Shown here: positions 12,446-27,400 of the stretch, piece by piece | How the letters are laid out: every line of letters begins with the position of its first letter | Position numbering within the stretch: the first letter of the stretch is position 1 | NCBI GenBank assembly: GCA_031216445.1 | Contig: CM062202.1 | Span: 13,512,501-13,576,500, forward strand | Source of the DNA: Lateolabrax maculatus | Lineage: Eukaryota; Chordata; Actinopteri; Acropomatiformes; Lateolabracidae | Direction: 5' to 3' | Length of the DNA stretch: 64,000 bases | Made by a program: the position numbers and the translations under genes | Notes under the pieces: model-generated | Databases searched by the model: none | Told to the model about the DNA's origin: nothing | What the model saw: the letters and a program-made list of their open reading frames with translations, nothing else

Positions 12446-15400
12446 TTCCACACAAAACAGTCAGAAAACACACTTTGACACAGACATATTCCTCTCTGCA
12501 AAAAGGGGGGCCATCAGTTCAACCCTCCACACATTCCTCCGCCTGTTTGTTTTGTTCTTCATGTTCCATTTCCCCTCCACACACCCGTGATCCCTCTTGT
12601 CACTGCAGTCATTGTCATGCATCCGTGCCTCAAGAGCTGCCAGCACTTCCTGATTGTCACACATACACACACACACACTCACATCCACATGAATGATACA
12701 ACTCAGATAAATAAACTCATGTACATGCTCACCCACACATGCATACAGTCCTAACATCTTGGCCTGCTTATCTACCCGCGCGTCTGTCTGTTTCCCGGAA
12801 ATAAGCTGGTAAACCTGCAAGGGTGATACAGACACAGGCGTACTATATTCCCATTTCAACACAGAACAAGTCCTCATGCAAACACACACACACATACAAA
12901 ACTCATTAATTTAAGCTCATCTGTCTTTTTGCTCCCTCTTTCTTTTAATCCATTCATGTTAGTTAGAGCTGATTGGCAGGTTTCTATAAAAGGGTGATGA
13001 GGGGAGTTAGGTTTTACTTCTGAAGCATGGCTGATGCTGTTATTCACTAGTTAATCCCTATTCTTTCCCAGACACTGCCGTGCTCCCCGCCATTTGTTCT
13101 TGGCCAGTTGGGGTTCCGGGCTCGACATGCTCCATGCTTCTAATTATTCCTCCCAACACTGTCAAATGATAAAATGCTCTAAATTAAATGTGCCACTGAA
13201 GAACAGATGAAATGTATGCCTGCCTCTTCGACCTGCACAAACATCATTTTATGATTTTTATTCCAAATATTTTTTTCTTTCGCAAATTTTTAGCAGGTTA
13301 CTTTGCCCTCTCTCACTGTGCTAGTAAAAAATACATAATAGCTTCTGTCTGTCTTTGTCCTTGTCATTTCACCTCTTCTTTATTGCTACTACTTTCCTTA
13401 CCGCCAAAACCTGCGTCCTGCATCCTGCCTCCCTGTCTCTCTGGGTGTGTCTGGCCTTGATAACAATATTGTGTAGGTGATACAGAATTCAATTTCACAA
13501 GTTTATTGTTCTGGTAAAAATGCCTTGTCCCATATCAGTGAATGTGAATGAATGGCGGGAACATCCCTTTAAAAAAAAAAGAAATCAGAAAAAAAAAAAA
13601 CTCCTCACATCAACCTTGCACTCCATTTCCGGTGTGCACTGTGGTACAGAAGATTTTATAAATCCCAAAAAAAAAAAGTCATGTCAGTCAAACTACTTTA
13701 GAGGGCAGCCACTGTGACTGTGAAAATGATTGGGATTTAATTAATTCCCCTCCACGGCTTATGTAAAGTTCATATTTCCCTGTTTAGACACAGAGTTTGA
13801 GAATCAATCAAGTGAGTAATAGAAAAGGTAATAGGCTACGTGGACGGTGACAACAGAGAGCTGCATCCAGCCAGAATATAAACTATGTAATTATTATATC
13901 ACAAGTGTGTTTCGCTAAATAATGTCTGCTTGCTACTCATTTGTAATGCAAAGATGCCAACTTAGTTTGCTAAGAATTGCATTTATTGTGTTGGTGCTGT
14001 AGAGAACAGTATCAATACTTGGCTCCAGATAGAAGGACAAATTATTTTGAGGCTGTTGATCCATTCCCACTATACACCACATGTTGGTCTATTGAAAACA
14101 ACTGTGATGGGAGAATATGCATACTTCTCTGACATGGAAGCTGAGTATAATGCTCCATTGACGCTTCCAATCAGTTCATTATGCTCCATATCAGATTGCA
14201 CAGACAATTAATAATCTGAGTCTCATTCATGTCTTATTAATTCTTTTATTGCCTTATTTTGACGACAATCTACTTTATTAAAACATCACCTCTCTAGTGT
14301 GGGCTCACATGTGCCCCAGTTTATTGCTGCAAATAAGCAACTAGTGATTGTGAAAAACTCAAGTCAAGGCTTGTAATTATTATTATTATTGCTGGGTTTG
14401 TAGGGGGCTTTGGGGACACCAGTCATACAGCCAGATATCTGCTTTTCATCACTGATTGAACATATTCTCTCAATTCTTTCCAATTTAAGCAAATACATGT
14501 AAAATGTTTTAATAAGTGGTTACCTAATTTTTAAAATTAAGCCACATGCAGTATACTTTGGTCACCTACCCAGTAACCCACCTCACAAAAAGGGAAATGT
14601 CTCTTTCAAGTCTTGCCCTCTGACCATTTTCTCACACAAAGTGAGATGAATGACAAACGCCATGACATGCATATCAGTATTCATGAAGGGGGGGTTCATT
14701 AATCATTTATTGCTCATTTTGAGGGGTTAACAGGTTGGGACGTGAGGTCTGCTCATGTAAGAAAAATTATGTATTGATTGGGATTCACAAAGAGAACTAT
14801 TCAGATTTTTAATGAGCTTGGAAATTAATGGAAACTAAAGCCAGCCTACAAAGAAATTGCATTAAAAAAAAAAAGATATACAATGAACAAAGTTGGGCAG
14901 TTTTTGACTGCCTAATGATAGTGGAGATAGTGTAGTCTGTGTGGGAGACTACCAAGGATCTGGCGTGTTTAATATGTGAGGCAGGCCTCCTTGCCTTATC
15001 ACCCTAAACATAACTTTCCAACAAAATGAAAACACACTCTGAAAAGGCTTATTTACCATAAAATTATAAAACTTGAAGTTCCCCAGTCTCTTTTTATCTT
15101 TACAGATTAGCCAGACGGCAGCTGAATGTTTGTGTAAATTAAGGTATGCCATTTAGTGTAGTGTTTCTACCTCTCAGACTCACACCTTTGTATGTGTGAG
15201 CAGTTGTGGCGTATTGATTACTCTGTGTCAGCCCTATTACCACCAGCTCTCCCTCTGAGCCCCGTGTCTGGAAGACTCAGTGTTGACAATTGTATTACAG
15301 CCTATTATCTTCCAAATCCCAGGGCTTGAGTCACAGCTTACTGTAGGGTCTTCTTTGGAAAGTTGAAATTGCTTGCTGACTTCATACTTGACTTCCTTTT

Positions 15401-16391
15401 TATGCTCTACAACTTTCTTCCTGCCATCATCCCACAATCCCTTGTCCACCTGGCTACCACTATCCTTCCTTTACGTCCTCCCTTCCATTTCTTCCTCTCC
15501 CCTTACCTTACCTAGTTTCCTTCCACTCATTTCTTCTTCCTCTTTCTGTTGCTGCCCTTTTTGTTCTACTGCTCATTCTCCTCTCTCAAACCTCCCATGT
15601 TCTGTATCATAAACTGATAGTTTGCCAACACAAAGTCAACACAAGTCAAGAATATTTTTTTCTGTTCACACCCCTTCATTTGATATTTATCAAAGACCTT
15701 ACATGCGTGCTTTGCTAAGAGTGCTTCTGTTACAGTAAGTGGGGTCATTATTACACTTCTAAAATAGCAGCATCTCTGTGGCTTGCAAGGACACAGATGC
15801 TCAAGTGAGTGTGGATGCACTATTTAACAATAATGAGCCTGTTAATTGCTAATTAACTGAAATAAAGTCAGAGTTTTTAAAAACTGGGAGCATTTTTCTA
15901 TTTTAATTACTTTTCAGCTGTAAATCAGCATTAGAAAGCACATGTGTCTAGTGACCACCATGATGTCACCCCTATTTAACTAACCATCCAACTCAATTTC
16001 TGTGTTTAAAATCCACATCTGACGTTGGTTGTGCCTTTTTTGCTTTTATATTTTAACACATTTAGGGCCTACTAGAAAGTCATTAGTGATATTTGGAGCA
16101 AATATCATGTCTAGCTCTTTGCTGTTTTAGTCGCATAACTGTTGTTGAATTCTGATTATCATTTTGCCAGACAAATCCAGACAGGAAGTTCAATACATGT
16201 CAAGCTTAGTCAAGATGAGCTAATCGTGTGCAATCAGGATTAGTGAGGGACTACAAAATCTCTATACGCAATTTCTCTTTGATGTTCTGTCATACAAGCA
16301 GGTGAAGTCCGTTATTGAGTTGTAGTTTGATTAGATCATTAAAAATCTTTGAGTACTGTGACCTTCATTATCTTTGCATTAGGTTAATAAA

Positions 16392-16696
16392 GGCCCTATT
16401 CAGACCTGGCATTAACGTCCATCCTGGGTGATCCGATCACAAGTGGACAGCTCTAAGTACAGATGTGAAACACTGTGTACATCCTGAATATCCCGCCGGT
16501 TAGAGACAACAATGCATTTAGTCATTGCAAACGGAAATGATCTATGTGTTAATTTGCATATAGAGCGGGGAAGTGAAATCCTATCACAAGATGTCACAGC
16601 AGACACCTTTTAATGCCAGGTGTGAACTCACATACCCGGCGCTCGCCACTTGCAATCGGATCACCCAGGATGTTAATACCAGGTCTGAACAGGGCC
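16392..16696. mobile_element. 305-bp non-autonomous DNA element with long inverted ends
   Basis: The left end (16392-16446, starting GGCCCTATTCAGACCTGGC) and right end (16646-16696) are imperfect reverse complements over about 50 bp. They share CAGACCTGG.ATTAAC, ATCCTGGGTGATCCGAT and AAGTGG. A further copy of the terminal motif lies inside (about 16612-16628, TAATGCCAGGTGTGAAC). There is no coding capacity. Flanks are AATAAA on the left and AAGAAA on the right. A short TAA-type target duplication, as in PIF/Harbinger, is possible but not clean, so the superfamily is uncertain. Confidence 0.75.
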
Positions 16697-19600
16697 AAGA
16701 AAGATGCACCTGAAAGTGACACTTTGGAGGTGAAGTTCTTCTTCTTAAGGTTCTGTGCTGCAGACAATTTTGGAATTAGACCTGATTTAGCTATTGCAAT
16801 CACAATATCAGTGTGATTTCCTAAACCAGGTGGCTTTTATCATTTTTTCAGCTATTTATAATGCCTACATTTATCGTATGCCTAACAGCTGTCATTCCCA
16901 TCACAATCACAACACCCTCCTGATCCAATTAAATTGATTGTAGAATTGGACAAGTTTTTGACTGAGCTGAGAGTAGCACAAATAATTTATAGGAAAACAC
17001 TCACTCTTACACTCCGTCCTAAACAAAATGGGTAAAATGTAGATAAAGAGGAAAACTCACTGACACAATAAACCAAGTTAATCAAAAGCATTTGAAGAAA
17101 GAAGCAGAAACAGAATGCAGCAGAAAACAAACACAATGTGTATTCAAAATGAAATCTAAATGAGGCAACAAAATCTCCCCTTCTCTGGTACAAAAGACCA
17201 CAGTGAGCCCCTGTCACCATCAAATTCACCAACTACAGAGCTGAGCCAGCAAGGCTCAAATCACCTTAGCTACTCAGCATAGATTATAGGTGGCTGGAGT
17301 TTGTTTTGATGGAGCACAAAATCCTGTGAGCTGCTTTCCCTTTGCATCTCTCTCACACCAAATTTGTACTACCTCAAATACCTCAAAAGTAAAAGCAAAG
17401 GAAATGTGGGATATTAGGCAAATAATATGAAACAAATCACTACATGACCATTAATCCATACAGACATTTCCTGTAGGTGGTGCATTCTTTTCCTTGCTGT
17501 GGCCCCTGTAACACAGAGCAGACGTCTAGTCTCAAAGCTGAGGGGTTACTTGGTCTTGATGAGAAACACTCAGGTGATCGATGTGAAACACTCAGGGCTT
17601 CGCTGAGATGAGCAGAGTTTAGATGGAGTCTCATCTCCATTATCTGCTGCTTCTCCCTCTGTATTTTTTTTTCTGTCTCAGTATTTCAGCCTCCCACTCC
17701 TCCACCCCACAGCCGACTCTGTAGCCTTAGAGGTCCAGGAACCGTTTTCTGTTTCTAAACAGAATAATCTTCTCTGTGGATGTAAAGCTTTTCAATTAAA
17801 AGAAGCATTCATAACCAATTTAAAGACAGTTTTTGACTTTGAAGGCTTTTTATCCTTCAACATTTCATTTGCTTTTTGTGCTCTCAGCTGTTATGTTCCT
17901 CCATAAAATTCAGCTGGGATTTGAATGAACAGCTTACTGGAAAAGATAGACTATTTCAAATTCCAAACATATGCTAGAGTCTGCAATATTCATGGTGTTT
18001 TTGGCCTTCTCCAGCCTAAGCATTATTCTGGGCATAAGGTCTCTGCCACACAAATAGGCTGTTACTGTTGCAGGTCAGACGTAATTCTATGAATAATGGA
18101 ATAAAATTGGTAATTTGTTTCCAACACTGCAGGAATGCTGCCAGATTGTTTTGATGTATGCGGCTATTAAATGCTTTCAAACAAAGCTAATGTATCAAAC
18201 CCAGCATGCTGCACTAAGATATATTGTATGTTAATTTCACGGCTATCTCGGAGTGAATGAAAATAGCTGGCCACTGGGAACGATGTAAGTGACAGGTATG
18301 TGAGCTACGCAAGAGGGATGAGTTGGGTATGATCCATGTACATACAGTGCAATGAAGTATCCAGGAAGAAAACTGTATGACCACAGCTAGTAAGAAATTG
18401 GAAGAGCTGCAATTATAGTTTTCATGTCCCACTGCAGTTGACTATTGTGTTGAATTTCAGTAAATCATTTATCCAATTTTGCTATTACATCCCAGGTTCA
18501 CAACAACAACTGTAGGCATGACATTTGGTAATGCTCCCTCTCTCCTCCTCCTCTCCTCTCATCCCACGCTCACTGAGAACATCGTAATTAAGAGGCTGCA
18601 GGAGGCTTTAGAGCTCAGCCTGAATTTACGTAGCAATTGATACAAGCATGAAATGACTTATTGCCAAAAACACTGCATGAACATTCCAGCTATTAGAGAA
18701 TAATTGGTGTGCCACTAGAAGTGGATTTCATTACAGAAGACTGGACTGAGGCCTAAAGGTTTTAGCCTGTTATACCCTCCCCCCAGTATAACAGGAGGGA
18801 TGTCATTAATTAGTACTTTATCATTAGGAAAATCAATATGCAATTTCAAGAAATGTTACTCAATCATAGGCTACTGGAGCCGTTTTGTTCTTTCACAGGC
18901 CTGCCATGCTAGATAAGGAGTGGAGATGATTTTTCTTTCTTCAGCAAATTGTCAATTATGATTATCGCCAATGACAGCTCTGTCTTTATCGAGGGCACAT
19001 TTTACAGAACAGAAAATAATGCCTTTACCATTTGAGGATACAGCAACCCAAGGAGATGTCACATGACTACATCTCTTTAAAGATGCACTAATCAACATTT
19101 TTATATTAACAATGGATCAAACGACTACATAATGACTGTGTAATGTTAAAGGGGTCATTCTTGCTGATAAACCCACAAAGAATTATCACCCACTCTGCAA
19201 TTGCCCTCAAGCTCATTGTTTTGGTTTTCCAGCCCACAACTTTACTGTTCAGTTCAGACTCGACGTCATCATCATCCTCGCTTCCAGCATCGGGAAATCC
19301 TCTGATGGAACTGCTGTATGCTGCCGACCCAACACCAAACGGAAGACCGGCAAAGCAACAAAGTAACCAGCAACTAGTTGGTGAACATAGTGGACAATTA
19401 CCAGCTATAGAGCCACATATGTTTTTCATAAGTTGGTGCAGACCAAAACAGAGCTATAAGTAGAGTGAAAATTTGACTTTTGGTGGATACAAACACAACT
19501 CCAAGCATATTCTGATTTTGCTCCTGATCTGCAGGATGTGTTAAATGTACTTCTGCTTATGATACTTATCAGCAGAAAACAAAAGCATTACATTTACTTA

Positions 19601-21020
19601 CTTAGAAGTCCTTAATACAACGTTAATTTATGCAAAAGTTTTGCCCATGAGTCAATGTATGTGCAATTCATTGTTCTGACTCATTTGATATTACTGTAGT
19701 GTTCCTTTACACCACCATTGACCGGTTGTTCTCAACTTCATCAACCAAACTACATTAATTTTAATGCCACCGTAACAAGTTCTTCAAACAGACAAAATGT
19801 TCAGATGACTCAAACTCATTTGAATACTGAGACCTTTCATATTCAAAATATGAAAAAAGAGACAGTGTGACGCACCCTGCATACATATTAAAAAAAATTG
19901 TTTAACTTGCCTTTGAAAGGCTTATCTATCAACAAAACATTTCTGTTAGAGATATCGGACTTTCAGTTACAGGATGTTGTACCATGCCTTCAGCAGAGAT
20001 GCAACCTGAGTCAGTGCCTGTCCTTGGAGCCTAGAGAATCACTATAATCTCAGCATTTCTATCCTATTTAGGGAGCTGAGATCAATGCACAAAGAGAAGA
20101 GCTGAAAGAGGATGGTTGATCTTAAAAAGGTTTTCGGTTCATTTTGGATATGCTGTTTAGTATGGTGGATTTATAGAGGCTTACAGAACTGCAAAGAAAT
20201 ATGTCTGTGTATGTGTGTGGATGGGGAAAGGGTGTATAGGGGGTGCAGGCGTTGGGTTCATGACAGGGTTTCCCACTATCAGCAGCATCAGCCCTCCTGG
20301 GATCTCATTATTCACCGCTCAAGCTGACTACATCATAACAAACACCAAGTGGTCATACAATTGGGCATTTCTGTTGGTGAGTGTACATGCGTGCATGTGT
20401 GAAAGGTCCATTATGTGATAAGTAAGAGTATTCCCGAAAACTAAAGGATATAAGAGTCCTTATAAATTTCTAAAAGAGACATTGAGAGAATATAAAATAA
20501 GACATAAATGAAGAATAGAAAGTTTTCAGAGGGAGAGGGCAAGAATTTAGGAGGTGAAGCAACAGTTTTTGGTTGGTTGGCTTGAGTTCCGGCTACTGAT
20601 TGATCTCCAGGTGACAGCCGGTGTCGGGGGCCCTCGGCCAGGCTGTCATTCCCTCGCGCTCTCCCACCCTTCTGCCCCCTCTCATCTTCGCTCTGTCGCT
20701 CTCTCTTTCTCCCCCACTGCTTTTTAAACTCAGTTGTGCCAAGTAATCTCTCACCTTCTTCTCTCTCCATTGATTCAACTTCTCTCTCTGTCTCTCTCTC
20801 TCTCTTTGTCCTCCTCATCATCATGCTGCTCCTCCACCCGTCCAATGGACAGTTGGTTTCTGCACTGCTCTCTTCTACCCTCCAACTCTGCCTTTTCGTT
20901 CTCCTACTGCTAGGAACCAACTGTCCTCTACTAAGCACTGTCCATTTCACACCACCTATTTAGTATGCAAGAGAGCATAATTGCTCATGTAGAGGGATTT
21001 AGTCTGTGTTTGTGTCTGAC

Positions 21021-21047
21021 TGTGTGTGTGTGTGTGTGTGTGTGTGT
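21021..21047. repeat. TG microsatellite
   Basis: About 13 TG units, with further TG-rich sequence to 21071 and beyond. Confidence 0.9.
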
Positions 21048-24000
21048 ATTTGAATTTGAATGTGTGTGTGTCGGTGTCTGTGCCCTGAAAGCCTACGAAT
21101 GCAGCATATTAGTTTTCTTCAGACATAGCCTAAGGATATTTTGGTGACCTTGGTCTTCAGTGAGTATGTGCATGTGTTGCTCAATTATAGAGGTTGCATA
21201 TTCCTGTTCGTGGGTGTGCACATGCACTCTTCAGTTTGTGTTTGTGCGTGTGCTCGTGTGTGTATTCACATGCTTACATACAGGCACCCTTGAGGGGCAT
21301 GCTTAATGATAGGCTCGTTTGCACAGCTCTGCCTCTAATGATCTATTAAAGTACACTTAGCCAGTAATTATATGGCCAGTCCCAAAAGGCTTATGAGGGC
21401 CCACAAGGGATAGCTAAAGATACAAGGGAAGCCTATGTGTTTTATTCAATGCACTGGAATCAATAATATTATGGCCTTAAACTTTGTTTTAGGTTTATGA
21501 TATAATGTCAAATTAGAATTTTTCTTCACATTAAATTTAATATAGGGATTAACTGTTCCTCAAACTCTGCTAAGGAACACTTAATCCTTGCTTTAGTTTT
21601 CCTCTTCTTCTAGACTTTAAATTGTCCATACGGTATATAAAAGTAGAACACAAAATCAAGAGAGTCAGCCTATCAATTTTACTAAACTATGTTTTTCAAA
21701 TTTAGGACAGTAGTTACACAAAACAGACGGCCCCTTCTCTTACAAGACCATTAGACCATTATACTTGTCATTAACAGAATTGTCTCCTGAAGTCCAAAAG
21801 CAGCTAAACCCCTCAGATTTTCCACATCTACTAATCAGGCAAAACATATTCTGTCCAGATGTGTTTTTCAGTTCTTTGCTGCCTCCAGTCGTGGTAAATT
21901 ATATATTAGAACTATTTTCCTTGCACTCTTCTTTCAGTCACAAAACCTTTGTTTTTATTTGTTTGTGGTTTAAATAAACTCTTTGGGCTGTGTTTTTCGT
22001 AAAATTATGTGCAAGCTTGGGAATAAGTTCGGGTAGGATGGCAAGCATTAACTGCTGCAGGTAACATGGCTAGTGTGATAACAATAGCAGTGCATAAACT
22101 TTCAAGTAATACAGCTTCTTATCAAACACTTTTGTCAGACTGCATACTACAGCCAAGCAGCATCCCTCCTTCTCTGCTTCGCTCATGATGCAGTTATATA
22201 AACAAAGATTTAAACAATCAGTATTTCTCTCTCTTAAACTGGCTGAACATTGTGATTTGGCATGTCAAAGTCCAATCAGCTTAAACTTGAAGTGAAAGAA
22301 GCGGTGTCAAATCGTGACAGGAAGCAAATGCGCCTCACCCTTTCCCTACTAGAAATGCGACTGCACCTATAGTAGGAGGAAAAGATCAGCAGGTGGAGTT
22401 GGGGGCAGTAATAGTACTCAGGTGTCCACCTTCTCTCATCCTCTTTAAAGGCAGCAGATAGTTTCAAAATAGACCAGGAGGAGAATCAAGTACAGTTTTT
22501 TTTTGTGCCTCATTTGCTTAAGGGTATGTCCTGCAGTTCAGGACAGGTATCATTCACATATCTCACACATATCTTTCCACTCCCTTTGCAACTCCCCAAT
22601 CCCCCCTCCACGTGTGTAGGTCTTCTCCTCACTTACCTGGAATATATTTGTTAGCGTTAGAGTTAGAGTTTACCAGAGTTCCTTGTTTTTAACATGCATC
22701 AGAGGTGCCTTGCAGCACACTGGCATATTTTAACATTTGGGATTTCCAGGTTTCTCAGAGGTCTGTATCAGGGATAATAGGCTTCCCACTCAAAGTCAAT
22801 ATCCACTGCTTCCTCTTGCCCTGCTCTGATCCAAGTGTGTATCAGTGCAGTCACCCACTGGTGTCTTCACAGGGGAGTGACTCATGCTCTTCTCTTGGTC
22901 CTTGAGCATTTTCCAGCTACCTACTTATCAGGTATTTCATTTACTGACCTATTCACTCTTTTTGTCAGAGCGTCCATTATCTGATTTGCCTAATCCCTTC
23001 TCATCCATTTTCCTCTTACAGATGAAAAAGGCTAGTTTTCTGTCTTACATTCTTCTGATGCAGCATAGCCGTGCCCTTAGACTTTGTAAGCTTTGATGTT
23101 TCCAGGAGCCAGTCAAGATATCCCTTTGTCCGTTTAAAATATGCATTTTTGCTTGTTTTTTAAAAATACGATTTTGACCTATGAGGTGTGTTCCTACATG
23201 AGGTTTCAAGAAAGTTTAGCAGTTCGCAGCTTTAATCATCGTCTTCCCACTAATTTTGGTTCCTGGCATTTATATACAACGTCTCTTCTACTTGTCTTCC
23301 CAACCTGTTGACCATTGTAACCCATAAACATGAACATATGCATGGTTCCCAATTGTTCTCCCTGTGCTCTCTGCTCTGTCTATTGGCCTTACAACAGCCC
23401 ACTGTCACCTGCCACTTCTTTCCTCCCGCACCACACCTTTTTATTTCTAGCTCAGTCTCCCCTTTACCACTCACCAACTCCTCTTATCTTCAGAGTCCCT
23501 GGCCTTGGTGACAGACAGACAGACAGGTTGGTAGGTAGACTGGGCTTGGCCAGGCTGTCATAAGCTAGATGGCACAACGGGCTGCCAGACGAAGGCTGCC
23601 ACCTGAGGGTTGGACTATGTTCTGACACCTCTATTAACCTTCAGAAGATGTCCATCCCCCGTCACACCCCCGCCTCCTCTCCTTCCTGCTTTTCCTCTAT
23701 CTTCACCTGTCCCCTGTCTGCCCTGTTCCCCAGGCGGAAGCAAACCTGCTTGTCCCTAGAGCGAAAGAGCCAAATGACAAATGCTTGTATTTTCCTCTCC
23801 TCCCAACCTGGAGCATTATAATATGCCATGGATTTCTATCTCACTTTCTCAATTATCTATCCGTCTCAGTGTCCTCGGTTTTTCCCATTTCCTGTCTCCA
23901 GTCTGTCTCAGGCTCTTTCTGTCTGTCTCTCTGTAATTCTAGCCCCTTAGCATTGCAATCCAGTATTCATACAATGACCTGCATGTCAGGAAATGCATAT

Positions 24001-24317
24001 GGCCAGTGCAAAATACATGGTTATGTGCATTGATGCATAGCTAAATCGTGGGAAATAACTAATTACTGCTGCTTTCTCGTGTCAATCAACTGGAATAATG
24101 GGAGTTAATGAAAACTAAGAGAGACATATTAAATCGGATGTGAACATGTTTGATTAACACGTGCCCTTTTTACCTTGACAATAATTCAATATATCATTTG
24201 CCGTGATTTAAAGCAGATTATGGTAGATCATGGCAGAATATGACAGCTCCCGTCTAAATCAGCTGCATTCACTCAATAATCTCTCTTTGCCTGTGTCTCT
24301 CTCATTTTGCCCTGCAG

Positions 24318-24479
24318 GAATTCTCTTTACTCCGACTGGACGATGTGGTGGACCAACGAGTCAACATAGTCGGTTTTTCAGTCTTCAACAAAACTCATCC
24401 CTTCTTCCAGGACTTTGTGCTGAGCCTCAACCGCTCCTGGCAAGAGAACTGCGATCATGCCCCCTTCGCTGGCACCCCA
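24318..24479 (+). CDS. grik4: grik4 exon C (amino-terminal domain)
   Basis: This 162-nt exon gives 54 codons, from EFSLLRLDDVVDQRVN to ENCDHAPFAGTP (local residues 78-131). It carries two N-glycosylation sequons, NKT and NRS, and the conserved SWQENCDH segment whose Cys is shared with mammalian GluK4 and GluK5. It is part of the extracellular amino-terminal domain. The acceptor is TTTTGCCCTGCAG ending at 24317. The donor is CCA|GTTAGT at 24480, the same less common GTTAGT form used by exon A. The exon is phase 0 at both ends. There is no internal Met in frame, so a search for Met-initiated reading frames misses this exon entirely. Confidence 0.97.
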
Positions 24480-27400
24480 GTTAGTTCACACAAAACACAC
24501 ACATGATCTCAGACACGCACTTCACACATCACACACAGTGAAGACCAAGGTTACCCATGTGAGAATAATGGAGGAACCCTTCCAATTTATTTCCTTACCA
24601 AGTCCAAACAATGCCTTCCTAGGCATTACTCTTCCAGTGTACTGCTGTATCTCACACTCACTCAACTCAACTAAAACACTGAAGTCACTTTGACACAAAA
24701 ATGCAACAGAAATATACAGGGATGACATTTATCCAGTTAGCTCTTATAATTGCAGGTGTTGCTGTAGGCAGTTGTTGTTTTCCAGACAGCTCATTAGCAG
24801 CGTTTGGCACCCTCCTTATTACATTTATAATGGCATCTTCCTTGTTAAATTTGCTTCAGAGGAAATGCAAAGTGAAAGAGCGGCTTACATACACAGCATC
24901 CCCCCTTAAATCATCCACTGTTCTCATCTAAACATTTGTCTGTAGCTCAACATTTAACTGGTATGCCATGCAAACAGCCTTAAATCACCAAGCTACTGTT
25001 TACATAATGACTAAAGACTGTTGCAGGTTTGTTGTTTAAAAAACTTCAATACAGAAATAGAACATTTTTCTCACGCCGGCTCAACAGCTTTTTATATTTG
25101 GGCAAAACATAGGCAGAAAAATTGTCACTCACACTCTTGCTTGAACATTTTGTATTCTCAGCATAACACTCTCACACTTGTTTTATGAGATAGACTTATA
25201 GTTTTCTACCTCAGATTCAAATAAAATATGGTAAATGACCTGCATAAACGTGAGTGCCACCTATTCGTAAATGACTGCTTGTTTATGAGACCTAAAATTT
25301 ATGAGTTTTATTTGAAGTGTCACTCATAAAAACGGCCTCCGAGAGTTACAAGAAGAACTTTGCCAACTATTAGATTGAACTCTTGCTCTCAGGGACCAGT
25401 AAAGAAAAGCTTACTGTATTATTTCTCACATGTCAGTTGTGGAACTTTTTCTACACACATATGTTGTTTTACATCCTGTATTCATTTTGAAACTTATCAA
25501 GCTTACCGTATAATTGTACTTATCCATATATCTTGTACTAAAATATTGGTAATATATAAATCACAATTGCAATGAGCATGTGTAGTGAATAAAATGTAGG
25601 GTAGGTCAGAAGGTAACAATTGTGCATGATTTTACACATATAGTTATATTTATATATTTGAGCTCCACTTCTTCAAATTAATTCAAATTGAGATTTTCTT
25701 GTCTTACTTTTTCAAAATATTTTGTGAATAATTAAAAATAACTGCTAACTAGTACAACAAGAACCAACAAGAACAACATATCTGGGTGCAAAAATAACAG
25801 TGTTTGCAAATCTTCATTGTCTTAAGGGCTTCATTAGGAACCAGAAACTCAGTAAAGAGGAATGGATGAATCCCTCTCTCTGTTTGAAGTTAAGAGCAAG
25901 TAAAAAATGAAACAAACAAGCTCATATATGCACCCATCACCCCATCCTGCTTCACACAAGCTGGGTGGTGAAACAGGTTAAGAATAGTTTTAACGCAGCA
26001 TGAAAAAGAATTGTGTTCTGTGCACAGCAGGTCACTTGGATACTTCTGAGCCTGCGGCAATTAGGACTTGTGACTAATTAGCTAATAACTACAGAGAATA
26101 AAGGCTGATGAAGGCAGAGCAAGAAAGTGATTAACTAATTTAGACATGCACATAGATAATATGCTGTCTTTTCATTAACAGTAATTAGGTCTGGGGGAAA
26201 TATAACTGTGGGGCTCATACATAAAAAAAAAATGCAAACCCACTTTACATGTGTAGAGCTGAGACATTTAATGCATTCAAAGATAATGATTTGCACCATG
26301 CCAGCTGATCATAAAAGTTAATCAGAGATAATGCAGGTAGTCTCATAGGAGAAGAAGATTTTACAGGAGGTTATTTTAGGACAATATATGTTGCTCCAAA
26401 TATCTTGCAATTACGTGACGATATTCATATTTTCAAATTAGCATTAAGTAAAGTAACCACACAGACACACATATAGTACTTTGTATCTTTACCTGAGACA
26501 AAAAATCTGTAGATACAAGAGACGTGACTGCATTTGTGTTAGAGAACATCAAACGAAACCAAAGGCTGAAAGGTTTTAGATACAATATTATTAAACAAGC
26601 CTGAAAACTAAAATAGTGATAGCAGCTCACATAGTCACACAAATGGAGCATACATGTGACAGAGAAGGTGCTATGCCATGTGAAGACCTCTATAGGTCAC
26701 TTGCAGAAGATTTATAAAAAACTGTAAAAATAACAACTGCGAGGTACACTTTAAGACCACAAAACTTCCTTTGACTATTTATAGATATAGATGTGAGATA
26801 CAGTAGCTTGTCCCTTTTAGTCTGGAATTGTCATTTGCTAATGTGCACTGGCTTCTGAAGCATGCAAACCTTAGTGATGTGTTTTTGTTCATCAGCTGAA
26901 ACACTGGGTCTCGTGCAAAAAAACACTGATTCCAACAAACATACAAGCAAATGTTGCCCTAACCAAAATGTATTTTTACAAAATGTACAAAATGTCGGGA
27001 CCTGTTGTATGAGTCATGTACTATTAACTCTCGGATCCGAGCTACTCTGTATGCTACAGAGAAAGACAGGGAGCAAAGAAAGAGATGGCAGAAAAGACAG
27101 ACTTCCAGAGTGAAACAAAGATGAGTAAATGCCACGACATTATTAGCTTCACGTCGCGGATATTATTAGATCCGAGTAGAATATAATCAGAAATACTGCT
27201 GTAACATTTTGCCATTTACTTTTTATTGCTGACCTAACGATTTGACTTTATCTGTTCCCACCACCAAGACATTATTCCCATATGTCAAACCTAAAATGCA
27301 TCGACTCGTGGTTGTAATGTCTTCACAGGCTGTTTGTGTACACCATATTGGTCTTAATGGGCAATCCACCAATTATGTTAGCCAGTACAAGGTTGTAATA

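Larger units (their letters stand above)
4396..24317 (+). other. grik4: grik4 intron 2 of the window (19922 bp, the longest)
   Basis: No exon or other gene was recognised on either strand. The intron contains a tRNA-derived SINE remnant (9475-9603), a 305-bp fold-back element (16392-16696), CA and TG microsatellites (12394-12440, 21021-21047), and pyrimidine-rich stretches (about 10870-10985, 15375-15605, 20630-20940, 23370-23720). TAATTA-rich patches such as 15826-15866 and 18806-18835 are the kind of sequence found in conserved non-coding elements, but nothing here proves conservation. Confidence 0.9.

Noticed and set aside
12349..12895. Open frames on both strands with His-Thr and Cys-Val runs
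   Set aside because: Products of CA/TG microsatellites, not genes.
20441..20950. 169-codon open frame on - strand (Arg/Glu-rich)
   Set aside because: It is the complement of a pyrimidine-rich intronic stretch; the Arg-Glu-Arg-Glu runs are repeat-driven.
22526..22542. Short palindrome GTCCTGCAGTTCAGGAC
   Set aside because: Six-base arms are expected by chance in 64 kb.
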